Origin: Pseudomonadota bacterium | GTDB taxonomy: Bacteria; Pseudomonadota; Gammaproteobacteria; Burkholderiales; Ferrovaceae | Length of the DNA stretch: 10,946 nt | Assembly: GCA_021828575.1 (NCBI GenBank) | Contig: JAJZEL010000091.1 | Coordinates: 1 to 10,946 of the forward strand | Direction of reading: 5' to 3' | Shown here: piece after piece, positions 1-6,768 of the stretch | Layout: each line of letters starts with the position of its first letter | Position numbering within the stretch: the stretch's first letter is position 1 | Notes under the pieces: generated by a model | What the model was told of the DNA's origin: nothing | Databases searched by the model: none | Seen by the model: the letters and a program-made list of their open reading frames with translations, nothing else | Position numbers and translations under genes: made by a program

Positions 1-1
1 C

Positions 2-1645
2 GCCGCCGAACGCGAGCAGGGCATCACCATCGACGTCGCCTATCGCTTCTTTGCCACCGAGCGGCGCAAGTTCATCGTCGCCGATTGCCCCGGGCACGAA
101 CAGTACACGCGCAACATGGTGACGGGTGCTTCCACGGCCGACCTGGCCGTGCTCCTGGTGGACGCGCGCCAGGGGGTGCTGACCCAGACCCGGCGCCATG
201 CCTTCCTGGTGTCACTCGTGGGCATTCGTCATGTGCTGCTGGCCATCAACAAGATGGATCTGGTGAACTTTGATGAGGCGGTTTATCACGACATTCGTGA
301 TGCTTTCGAGCGATTTTCCGGCACCCTCGGTTTTGAATCCGTCACCGCCATCCCGGTCAGCGCCCTTCAGGGTGACAACATGACCGAACGGTCTGTTCAT
401 ATGCCCTGGTATGCGGGGCCCACGCTCATGGGTTTTCTGGAAAACGTCGATGTGCAGCCCAGAACATCCGGCAGGTTCGTGTATCCGGTTCAGTGGGTCA
501 ATCGGCCCCATCAGGATTTTCGGGGGTTTTGCGGTACCGTCTGCGAAGGTCAGGTAAGCGTCGGTGACGAGATTCGCGTCACTGCTTCTGGCAAGACTGC
601 ACGAGTGTCCGGCATCGTCACCATGGGTGGTTCCCTGGACCGGGCGGACACGAATGATGCCGTTACCCTGACCCTGGATCGGGAAATCGACATTTCCAGG
701 GGGGATGTCCTCTCCCTCAGTCAGTCTCCCCTGGAGACCACAGACCAGTTTGAGGCCACCCTGGTCTGGATGAATGAGGAACACGGGCTGGTGGGGCGCA
801 ACTACGAAATCAAGTTGTCCACCCAGTGGGCTTCGGCCTCCATCACCACCATCAAACATCGAGTGGACGTGAACACCCTGGCCCATGAAGCCTGCAAGGC
901 TCTGGAACTGAATGACATTGCGCTGTGCAACCTGGCCTTGAGCCGTCCCGTGACGTTTGCTCCTTATGTGGAGTCTCCGACGCTGGGCAGCTTCATCCTG
1001 GTGGACCGCTATTCCCATGCCACCGTGGCCGCCGGCATGATTACCCACAGCCTGAGGCGGGCACAGAACGTGCACCGGCAGGCCCTGTCCGTCACCCGCG
1101 AGGATCGCGAGCACCTGAATGGTCACAAGGGTCGGGTGATCTGGTTCACGGGCTTGTCCGGCTCGGGAAAATCCACCCTGGCCAACGCCCTGGAAAAGGC
1201 GCTGCACCAGCAGGGCAGGCGCACCTACATTCTGGACGGTGACAACATTCGCCAGGGGTTGAACCGCGACCTGGGCTTCACGGAAGCTGACCGCGTGGAA
1301 AATATCCGCAGGGTGGCTGAAGTGGCCAGGCTCATGATGGACGCAGGCCTCATTGTGATGACGGCGTTCATTTCCCCATTCCGCAGGGAACGCGACATGG
1401 CACGGCAGGTGATTGGTGCCGACCACATGATCGAGGTGTACGTGAACACCCCGCTGGACATCTGCGAACAACGCGACCCCAAGGGCCTGTACAGAAAAGC
1501 CCGGAGTGGCCAGTTACCCAACATGACAGGGATTGACAGTCCTTACGAGCCACCGGAGCAGGCAGAGGCGGTCCTGACAGGTGAAGGTGGAGCACTGGAG
1601 GAGAATGTTCGGAAACTGATGGCGGTGCTGGAAAACAAGCTCTGA
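2..1645 (+). CDS. cysNC: Bifunctional sulfate adenylyltransferase subunit 1 / APS kinase (CysNC), 5' end missing
   Basis: The product is a cytosolic fusion for sulfate activation. The N-terminal GTPase half (CysN) drives ATP sulfurylase together with CysD, and the C-terminal half (CysC) phosphorylates APS to PAPS. The reading frame is already open at base 2, so the CDS runs off the left edge. The first GTPase P-loop and roughly 80-100 residues are missing compared with the family's usual length. What remains is 547 residues. GTPase motifs are visible: the GITID switch I segment (20-34), DCPGH (83-97) and NKMD (248-259), followed by EF-Tu-like beta-barrel domains. The APS kinase domain starts near 1130 with the P-loop GLSGSGKST (1151-1177), then DGDN (1235-1246), FISPFRRER with the family's conserved serine (1367 onward) and KGLYRKAR (from 1481). 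The stop is TGA. cysD would be expected just upstream. The next gene starts 34 bases later on the same strand, so PAPS supply may be tied to glycan synthesis. The identification is very secure. Confidence 0.96.
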   Translation, partial: AAEREQGITIDVAYRFFATERRKFIVADCPGHEQYTRNMVTGASTADLAVLLVDARQGVLTQTRRHAFLVSLVGIRHVLLAINKMDLVNFDEAVYHDIRDAFERFSGTLGFESVTAIPVSALQGDNMTERSVHMPWYAGPTLMGFLENVDVQPRTSGRFVYPVQWVNRPHQDFRGFCGTVCEGQVSVGDEIRVTASGKTARVSGIVTMGGSLDRADTNDAVTLTLDREIDISRGDVLSLSQSPLETTDQFEATLVWMNEEHGLVGRNYEIKLSTQWASASITTIKHRVDVNTLAHEACKALELNDIALCNLALSRPVTFAPYVESPTLGSFILVDRYSHATVAAGMITHSLRRAQNVHRQALSVTREDREHLNGHKGRVIWFTGLSGSGKSTLANALEKALHQQGRRTYILDGDNIRQGLNRDLGFTEADRVENIRRVAEVARLMMDAGLIVMTAFISPFRRERDMARQVIGADHMIEVYVNTPLDICEQRDPKGLYRKARSGQLPNMTGIDSPYEPPEQAEAVLTGEGGALEENVRKLMAVLENKL

Positions 1646-1666
1646 TCTGTCCTGCAAAAATTGACT

Positions 1667-1674
1667 GAAGGAGG
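1667..1674 (+). promoter_or_regulatory. Strong Shine-Dalgarno that fixes a GTG start
   Basis: GAAGGAGG lies five bases before the GTG at 1680. No ATG with a comparable site lies nearby, and the glycosyltransferase fold begins about ten residues after this GTG, so the GTG is the likely start. Confidence 0.8.
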
Positions 1675-1679
1675 CGAAG

Positions 1680-2660
1680 GTGGCAAACCCAGGCGAAACT
1701 GCGGACCCGCACGTGACCGTGGCGATCTGTACGTGGAACCGGGCGCAGTCACTGGCCAGAACTCTGGATAGTCTGGTGGCCATGAAAAAACCTCCCGGCC
1801 TGCACTGGGAAGTGGTCATCGTTGATAATAATTCCACCGATACAACAGCGCAGTGCATCCAGTCTTATGTGACCCAGTTGCCCGTAGTCAGCGTGTTTGA
1901 AAAACAGGCAGGAGTGGTATACGCACGGAATGCGGCCATTCGGAATTCACGGGGAAAATACATTCTGTGGACCGATGATGATGTGGTCGTCCAGGAAGAT
2001 TGGTTGATAGCCTATCTGGACGCTTTTGAGCGTCATCCTCAAGTGGCCCTGTTTGGAGGTCCCATTTATGCGGACTTCGAAGGTCAGGTCCCGACCTGGT
2101 TGGAGAAAGGGTGGGAAGCCGTCAAGATTGCATACTGTCACAACGATATGAGTGATGAGGAAATTCCTTTGGTGGAACATCCACCAGGATTTCTTCCCTA
2201 CGGGGCCAACTTTGCTATCAGGAGCATTGAACAAAAAAAGGAGCTTTTTGATCTTCGGTTAGGCTACATGCCTTCCAGACCTTATATCGCGGAAGAAACG
2301 GGCATGATGAAGAAGGTACTGTCCTCGGGAGCCAAGGGGATGTGGATTCCCGCAGCGCGGGTCAGGCACATCAACGGCCAGGATCGCCTGACCCTGAAAT
2401 ATGTCAGGGGGTACTATGAACGTCAGGGAAGAACATGGAAAGCATCAGGCCCCTCACTTCCTGGCAGGCGCTTTTTTGGCAGCCCCCTTTGGCTCTGGAG
2501 ACAAGTGATCGAAAGCGGTGCGCAATATTTTTATGCCAGAATCTTCAACGAACCATCTGTCTGGTTAACCAAACTTGCCACTTACTCGGTAAAGCGAGGG
2601 TATTTAAAAGAGGTGAGATTGGAGAGGTTTGGTGGGCCAATTAAGATTAGCCAAGTTTAG
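1680..2660 (+). CDS. Glycosyltransferase family 2 (GT-A fold)
   Basis: This 326-residue protein is an inverting GT2-type glycosyltransferase, probably adding one sugar to a lipid-linked or growing glycan at the inner face of the membrane. The Rossmann-like start VTVAICTWNRA (residues 12-22) leads into VVIVDNNSTD (45-54) for nucleotide-sugar binding. YARNAAI follows at 81-87, and the metal-binding acidic cluster is WTDDD (97-101). A GGPIYADFEGQVPTWLE segment comes next, as in many exopolysaccharide-locus GT2 enzymes. The start is GTG, chosen for its strong ribosome binding site. There is no signal peptide and no clear membrane segment. It follows cysNC by 34 bases without an obvious terminator, so co-transcription is likely. 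The last 100 bases turn AT-rich, anticipating the composition shift in the next two genes. Donor and acceptor sugars cannot be read from the sequence. Confidence 0.92.
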   Translation: MANPGETADPHVTVAICTWNRAQSLARTLDSLVAMKKPPGLHWEVVIVDNNSTDTTAQCIQSYVTQLPVVSVFEKQAGVVYARNAAIRNSRGKYILWTDDDVVVQEDWLIAYLDAFERHPQVALFGGPIYADFEGQVPTWLEKGWEAVKIAYCHNDMSDEEIPLVEHPPGFLPYGANFAIRSIEQKKELFDLRLGYMPSRPYIAEETGMMKKVLSSGAKGMWIPAARVRHINGQDRLTLKYVRGYYERQGRTWKASGPSLPGRRFFGSPLWLWRQVIESGAQYFYARIFNEPSVWLTKLATYSVKRGYLKEVRLERFGGPIKISQV

Positions 2661-2727
2661 TAGTAACCAGAAGATTTAACGGCAATATTCTTTATAACTA
2701 AGAAATTAACATTTTGATCGAGAGATA

Positions 2728-3804
2728 ATGAATTCTATCCGTCCTATTGCTTTCTACCTTCCCCAGTTTCATCCGATTCCAGAAAATGACGAATGGTGGG
2801 GAAAAGGTTTTACAGAATGGACAAATACAGCGAAAGCAAAGCCAATATTCCCTGGGCACTATCAACCTCACGTGCCTGCCGATCTCGGTTTCTATGATCT
2901 TCGCCTTTCTGAATCAAGGGTTGCTCAAGCGGAGATGGCTAAACGGTATGGAATTGAAGGTTTTTGTTATTATCATTATTGGTTTGGTGGAAGGAAAATT
3001 CTGGAAAGGCCCTTTGAGGAAGTTTTAGCAACTGGTGCTCCAGATCTTGGTTTTTGTCTTTGTTGGGCTAATGAAACTTGGTCGGGTATCTGGCATGGAA
3101 ATCCGAAGCATACCCTCATAGAGCAAACATATCCTGGAGCTGAAGATCACCAGAAGCATTTTGACTACTTGTTACCTGCTTTTCGTGATCAAAGATATAT
3201 TAAGGTCGATGAAAAGCCAGTGTTTGTTATTTATCGGCCATTCAATCTGCCTGAACCGAAAAAAACCGCAGAGTTGTGGAAAAAAATGGCAGCGGATGCT
3301 GGTTTGAAAGGTCTTTATCTTGTGGGGGTTGGGAAAGCGCGAAGTGAGTGGAATCCTGTTGATTTTGGTTTTGATGCTTCGGTTAATCCACAACTTCCAT
3401 CTGTTCGGCCAACTTGGATATCTTGGCGTTCACCATTTGAGAAAGTCAAAAACTGGCATGCAAGAAAGAAAGGGTTTCCAACAATTTATTCCTACGAGTC
3501 GACTATTCCCAGTCTGTTACATCATCCAAAGGATGGGGTTCAAGATCATCCATGCGTTATCCCCAATTGGGACAATACTCCAAGAAGCAGTGGAAGGGGT
3601 TTGGTGTTGCACGAATCAACACCAGAGCTTTTCAGGCTTCATTTGCGTGAAGCCATATCTATGGCGAGAAAATCACCAGAAGGCAGACAATTTCTTTTCG
3701 TTAAATCATGGAACGAATGGGCTGAAGGTAATCATTTAGAACCTGATTTGCGGTATGGTCACGAATATCTGCAAGTGTTTTTAGATGAGCTGAAACGAGG
3801 GTAA
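2728..3804 (+). CDS. WbsX-type glycan enzyme (GH99-like domain)
   Basis: The 358-residue product matches the WbsX family found in O-antigen and exopolysaccharide clusters. The family is usually annotated as a glycosyltransferase but is related to glycoside hydrolase family 99 (endo-alpha-mannosidase/endomannanase). The hallmark N-terminus is present: YLPQFH at about residue 10, then NDEWWGKGFTEW ending near residue 31, followed by FPGHYQPHVPADLGFYDLR. GFCYYHYWF and LCWANETW come later. Near the C-terminus NEWAEGNHLEPD carries Glu330 and Glu333, spaced like the EWxE catalytic pair of GH99. The length is normal for the family. The ATG follows a modest GAGAG site (2720-2724). The 67-base spacer upstream is AT-rich and contains a TATAAC (2693-2698) but no convincing -35, so a private promoter is possible but unproven. 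The gene is AT-rich compared with its neighbours. Its true chemistry, transfer or hydrolysis, cannot be decided here. Confidence 0.9.
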   Translation: MNSIRPIAFYLPQFHPIPENDEWWGKGFTEWTNTAKAKPIFPGHYQPHVPADLGFYDLRLSESRVAQAEMAKRYGIEGFCYYHYWFGGRKILERPFEEVLATGAPDLGFCLCWANETWSGIWHGNPKHTLIEQTYPGAEDHQKHFDYLLPAFRDQRYIKVDEKPVFVIYRPFNLPEPKKTAELWKKMAADAGLKGLYLVGVGKARSEWNPVDFGFDASVNPQLPSVRPTWISWRSPFEKVKNWHARKKGFPTIYSYESTIPSLLHHPKDGVQDHPCVIPNWDNTPRSSGRGLVLHESTPELFRLHLREAISMARKSPEGRQFLFVKSWNEWAEGNHLEPDLRYGHEYLQVFLDELKRG

Positions 3805-3824
3805 TTTCTGAAAGAGGGGAATTC

Positions 3825-4484
3825 ATGCATGCAAACTTCGAGCGTCCAGAATATCCTGACATTGCCAGAGAGCCGTTACTTGAGCTGGTACCAGAAAATA
3901 CCCATGCCGTGCTGGATATTGGTTGTAACAAGGGTGGGTTTGGCCATTCCCTGAAATCTGCCCGGGGTGTCGAAATCGTGTGGGGAGTTGAGCCTGACAA
4001 AGAGGCTGCTTTTTCTGCGGAAGGGCGTTTGGATTGTGTGATTAATGATTTTTATCATGAAGGAAACCCTATCCCTGATGGTTTCTTTGATGTGATCACC
4101 TTTAATGATTCACTGGAACATATGGTTGATCCTGCTTCAGCGTTATTGTTGTCAAAAAAGAAGCTGAACACTGGAGGGCGGATTCATTGTTGTGTTCCGA
4201 ATATTCGGCATATCGCAAACATTGAGCATTTGCTGTTTGAACAAGACTGGCGTTATGAAGATTGTGGAATTCGGGACAGAACCCATTTGAGATTCTTTAC
4301 GGAAAAAAGTATTGTGCGTCTTTTTTCCGAATGTGGTTATCGTGTCTTGAGGGTTTTCGGAATCAATGAAGATTGGTGGCATCAGGATAAAAGGTTACGC
4401 CGAGTGATGTTCAAACTTTTTCCAAAACTGACCTTGGATATGCGTCATATCCAGATCGTTGTTATTGCTGAACCAGTCAGGTAA
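3825..4484 (+). CDS. Class I SAM-dependent methyltransferase
   Basis: This 219-residue protein has the Rossmann-fold methyltransferase signature. Motif I is VLDIGCNKGGFG (residues 29-40), which binds SAM, and the acidic residue of strand 2 lies in VWGVEPD (Glu56). Around residues 87-102 it has FDVITFNDSLEHMVDP, the motif typical of small-molecule methyltransferases of the type 11/23 Pfam groups. PNIRHIANIEHLLFEQDWRYEDCGIRDRTHLRFFT follows, a stretch common in methyltransferases from polysaccharide loci. It probably O-methylates a sugar of the glycan, perhaps its terminal residue. That is an inference from context, and the substrate is unknown. The ATG has a good GAGGGG site just upstream (3814-3819). 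It lies 20 bases after the WbsX-like gene and shares its AT-rich composition, so the two probably arrived together. It is cytosolic, with no signal peptide. Confidence 0.9.
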   Translation: MHANFERPEYPDIAREPLLELVPENTHAVLDIGCNKGGFGHSLKSARGVEIVWGVEPDKEAAFSAEGRLDCVINDFYHEGNPIPDGFFDVITFNDSLEHMVDPASALLLSKKKLNTGGRIHCCVPNIRHIANIEHLLFEQDWRYEDCGIRDRTHLRFFTEKSIVRLFSECGYRVLRVFGINEDWWHQDKRLRRVMFKLFPKLTLDMRHIQIVVIAEPVR

Positions 4485-4542
4485 GCATTTGGTCATTGAC
4501 TATCTGGCATGACTTTGTTCAAAGGTAACAATTCAGGAATCA

Positions 4543-5736
4543 TTGTTTAAACCGGTCATGGAAAAAATCCCCAAGAATCCCCTGCTGTCCTGTGCCTCGT
4601 TTGAAAAAACCCAGGGAGAGGATTTGCCTTCCGTGCTGGATGTGGGTGCCGCGCAGTACGTGAATCGTGGCAGTCTGGCGCTGGCGCTCGTGTTCAGGCA
4701 TATGGAACTGATGGCAGGCGAAGAGGTTTTGTTGCCGGCCTATCACTGCATTGCCATGGTGGAGCCGCTGCTCTGGGCAGGGGGAACTCCCGTGTTTTAC
4801 AAGATTCGCGAGGATCTGTCCCCGGATTTGCAGGATGTGGAGTCCCGGATCACTCCGGCCACACGGGCGCTGGTGGTGCCCCATTACTTTGGTTTTCATC
4901 AGGACACGGCTGTCATCCGGCGTTTTTGTGACTCCCATGGACTGCTGATGATCGAAGATTGCGCCCATGCCTTTTTTGGGCGAATTCATGGGCATCCCAT
5001 CGGGTTTTTTGGAGACTATGCCATTGGTAGCGCATGGAAGTTTTTTCCGGTGAGTGAAGGCGCTTGTGTCGTGTCTTCAAGACATGATCTGTCCGGACTG
5101 GTCTTGCAGGAAGGTGGATGGTTCTTTGAAGCCAAGTCCCTGTTCAACACCCTGGAGTACGCCTTGGAGTATGACCGGTTGGGTCGGTTGAACACGCTGG
5201 TTCGTGGGATGATGGGACTCAAAAACAGGGTGTGGAACATGAGGGCCACCCACCCGCCTTCCGGAGGGACGAGTGGGCAATCCGCGACTGAAACGCCGGG
5301 TGGTTTTACTGGTTTTGAAGGCAGGCGGGTGTTCCAGAAAAACTCCCGCTGGTCGCAGTGGGTCATGTCCAGGACCTCTGTTCCCCGTTTGGTGGGGCAC
5401 CGCCGTGCCAACTACCTGAGGTTGTCCGAACGGCTGGGGAAGGTGGCCGGTTGTCGTCCCCTGTTCAGCCAATTGCCCGAAGGGGTGGCACCTCAAGTAT
5501 TTCCCCTGGTGATGGAAGAACCCGAGGTGGTGTTTCCAAAACTGAAACAGGCGGGTGTTCCCGTGATCCGTTTTGGCGAATATTTGTGGGGTGGCATGAC
5601 ACGGGGGCTCTGTGCTGTGAGCGAGAACTATTCACGTCGCGTGTTTCAGTTGCCCTGTCATCAGGATTTGACCCAGGTGGAGCTTGACTGGATGAGTGAC
5701 CAGATGTTGCAAGCATTACCGGGAGGGGGCGCATGA
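4543..5736 (+). CDS. DegT/DnrJ/EryC1/StrS-family PLP-dependent aminotransferase
   Basis: This 397-residue protein resembles the sugar aminotransferases that convert a keto group of a nucleotide sugar to an amine using PLP and an amino acid donor. Fold-type I landmarks are in order: RGSLALAL near residue 43, EEVLLPAYHC near 61, then LMIEDCAHAFFG with Asp139 and His142 for the cofactor ring. SAWKFFPVSEGA follows, where Lys166 is the likely Schiff-base lysine. The overall length fits the family. Unusual is a Gly/Ser/Thr/Pro-rich stretch around residues 236-255 that looks like a flexible insertion. The TTG start at 4543 is favoured because AGGA lies at 4535-4538; an ATG at 4558 would be 5 codons shorter but lacks its own binding site. 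GC content returns to the high level of the locus here. The stop overlaps the next gene by four bases. A purely structural or regulatory role is possible but less likely, as the lysine is kept. Confidence 0.85.
   Translation: MFKPVMEKIPKNPLLSCASFEKTQGEDLPSVLDVGAAQYVNRGSLALALVFRHMELMAGEEVLLPAYHCIAMVEPLLWAGGTPVFYKIREDLSPDLQDVESRITPATRALVVPHYFGFHQDTAVIRRFCDSHGLLMIEDCAHAFFGRIHGHPIGFFGDYAIGSAWKFFPVSEGACVVSSRHDLSGLVLQEGGWFFEAKSLFNTLEYALEYDRLGRLNTLVRGMMGLKNRVWNMRATHPPSGGTSGQSATETPGGFTGFEGRRVFQKNSRWSQWVMSRTSVPRLVGHRRANYLRLSERLGKVAGCRPLFSQLPEGVAPQVFPLVMEEPEVVFPKLKQAGVPVIRFGEYLWGGMTRGLCAVSENYSRRVFQLPCHQDLTQVELDWMSDQMLQALPGGGA
5249..5277. repeat. Imperfect inverted repeat inside the aminotransferase linker
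   Basis: CCCAC (5249-5253) and GTGGG (5273-5277) flank a GC-rich core centred on TCCGGA. The repeat sits exactly where the aminotransferase has its Gly/Ser/Thr-rich stretch. It could be a small insertion remnant or simply codon-driven; there is no T-tract, so it is not a terminator. Confidence 0.3.
5722..5726 (+). promoter_or_regulatory. Shine-Dalgarno within the aminotransferase 3' end
   Basis: GGAGG lies six bases before the ATG at 5733 and inside the last codons of the aminotransferase. With the ATGA stop/start overlap it supports coupled translation and fixes the start of the acyltransferase. Confidence 0.75.
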
Positions 5737-6743
5737 GCTGGCAGATATGCCCAGCGGGGGAGTTGTCCCGCTTTCAGGACGAGTGGCAGGTATTGAACGA
5801 TGCGGGACCGCGTTCGCCGTTGCTGGAACCCGCCTTCATTCTTCCTGCCCTCACGGCATTTGGTTCTGGAAATGAAAAGCTCTGCCTGTATGGTGATGCC
5901 CCGAAACGGGCCATGGCACTGGTGGCCCCCAAAGGCAGAATGGGATGGGAAGTCTTCCAGCCCTCACAGGTTCCCATGGGTCCGTGGCTCATTCATGACA
6001 CCCAGGACATGGGGCAATGCCTCGGAGAACTGTTGCACGCCCTGCCTGGCATGCCCATGGCCCTGGGGGTCACCCAACTGGACCCGGACCTGTATACCCG
6101 TCCGCCAGACACCCTCATTCAGTCCACCCTGGATTACATCGAAACCGCCCGTGTTTCGGTCAGTGGCAGTTTTGACGAATACTGGGCAGCACGGGGCAAG
6201 AACCTGCGCCACAACATGAAAAAACAAAGAACACAGCTGGAAAAGGCAGGCATTGCCACGCGCCTTGAAAAGCTGACAAAGCCTGGGGAGATGGCTGAGG
6301 CCGTCAGGGATTACGGCAAGCTCGAAAGCCAGGGCTGGAAGTCCGAGGGGGGCACTGCCATTCACCCGGACAATGCCCAGGGGCGTTTTTATCAATCCAT
6401 GCTGGAGAATTTCTGCGCCATGGGGCGGGGACGGATTTACCGTTACTGGTTCAATGATGACGTTGTGGCCATGGACCTGTGCGTGGAGGGTTACGGCACT
6501 CTCGTCATCCTCAAGACCACTTATGATGAACAGAAGGCCAATGGCACTTCTCCTGCTTTCCTGATGCGACAGGAAATCTTCATGGAAGTGTTCGGTGAAG
6601 GGCAGCTGAAAACCATCGAGTTTTACGGCAAGCTGATGGAATGGCACAAAAGGTGGACAGAAGAAGTGCGCACCATGTACCACATCAACCGGTATCGGTG
6701 GCCATTGATTGGCTGGATGAAGGACTTGAAGAAAAAACGTTGA
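5733..6743 (+). CDS. FemAB/BioF2-fold GNAT-type acyltransferase
   Basis: This 336-residue protein looks like a member of the BioF2-like acetyltransferase group (Acetyltransf_6, the CelD/FemAB-related double-GNAT fold). These enzymes accompany many exopolysaccharide clusters and are thought to acylate sugars or glycan intermediates. The N-terminal half (residues 1-140) is a divergent GNAT repeat. The C-terminal half opens with the basic helix RGKNLRHNMKKQR (154-166). It then has an ESQGWKSEGGTAI segment (198-210), strands around RIYRYWFNDDVVAMDLCVEGYGTLVILKTTYDE (234-266) and SPAFLMRQEIF (273-283), the acyl-CoA-like pocket of the family. It overlaps the aminotransferase by four bases (ATGA), which suggests that the two act on the same sugar: amination first, acylation second. 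That order is an inference. There is no signal peptide or membrane segment, so action is cytosolic. It is the last gene of the rightward group and ends 25 bases before an opposing gene. Confidence 0.82.
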   Translation: MSWQICPAGELSRFQDEWQVLNDAGPRSPLLEPAFILPALTAFGSGNEKLCLYGDAPKRAMALVAPKGRMGWEVFQPSQVPMGPWLIHDTQDMGQCLGELLHALPGMPMALGVTQLDPDLYTRPPDTLIQSTLDYIETARVSVSGSFDEYWAARGKNLRHNMKKQRTQLEKAGIATRLEKLTKPGEMAEAVRDYGKLESQGWKSEGGTAIHPDNAQGRFYQSMLENFCAMGRGRIYRYWFNDDVVAMDLCVEGYGTLVILKTTYDEQKANGTSPAFLMRQEIFMEVFGEGQLKTIEFYGKLMEWHKRWTEEVRTMYHINRYRWPLIGWMKDLKKKR

Positions 6744-6768
6744 ATCGTTCTGCGAGCGCGATAGTTGA

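Larger units (their letters stand above)
2540..4540 (+). other. AT-rich island inside the GC-rich glycan locus
   Basis: Base composition drops sharply across the WbsX-like and methyltransferase genes and their spacers. Hand counts give 18 G+C of 60 at 2941-3000, 27 of 60 at 3241-3300 and 24 of 60 at 4201-4260, against 40 of 60 at 5401-5460. No transposase, terminal inverted repeat or flanking direct repeat is visible. The likeliest reading is replacement of part of the cassette by recombination from a lower-GC donor. The borders are approximate. Confidence 0.65.

Noticed and set aside
212..1471. Long open frame on the minus strand (419 codons) opposite cysNC
   Set aside because: It lies antisense to clear CysN/CysC motifs, its predicted protein has no recognisable domain, and it is rich in His, Gly and Pro as expected of a shadow of GC-rich coding DNA.
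3320..3739. Second plus-strand frame (139 codons) inside the WbsX-like gene
   Set aside because: It overlaps conserved WbsX motifs in another frame and has no family features; not evidence of a frameshift, since the main frame is intact.
4496..4524. TTGACT with a 17-base spacer to TCAAAG before the aminotransferase as a promoter
   Set aside because: The -10 position matches the consensus at only three of six bases, so an internal promoter is not supported.
2540..4540. Mobile element carrying the AT-rich genes
   Set aside because: No transposase, integrase, terminal inverted repeats or target-site duplication could be seen at either border, so only recombination or cassette exchange is proposed.
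5964..6683. Minus-strand open frame (239 codons) opposite the acyltransferase
   Set aside because: No motif, no ribosome binding site and full overlap with a convincing gene; a compositional shadow.
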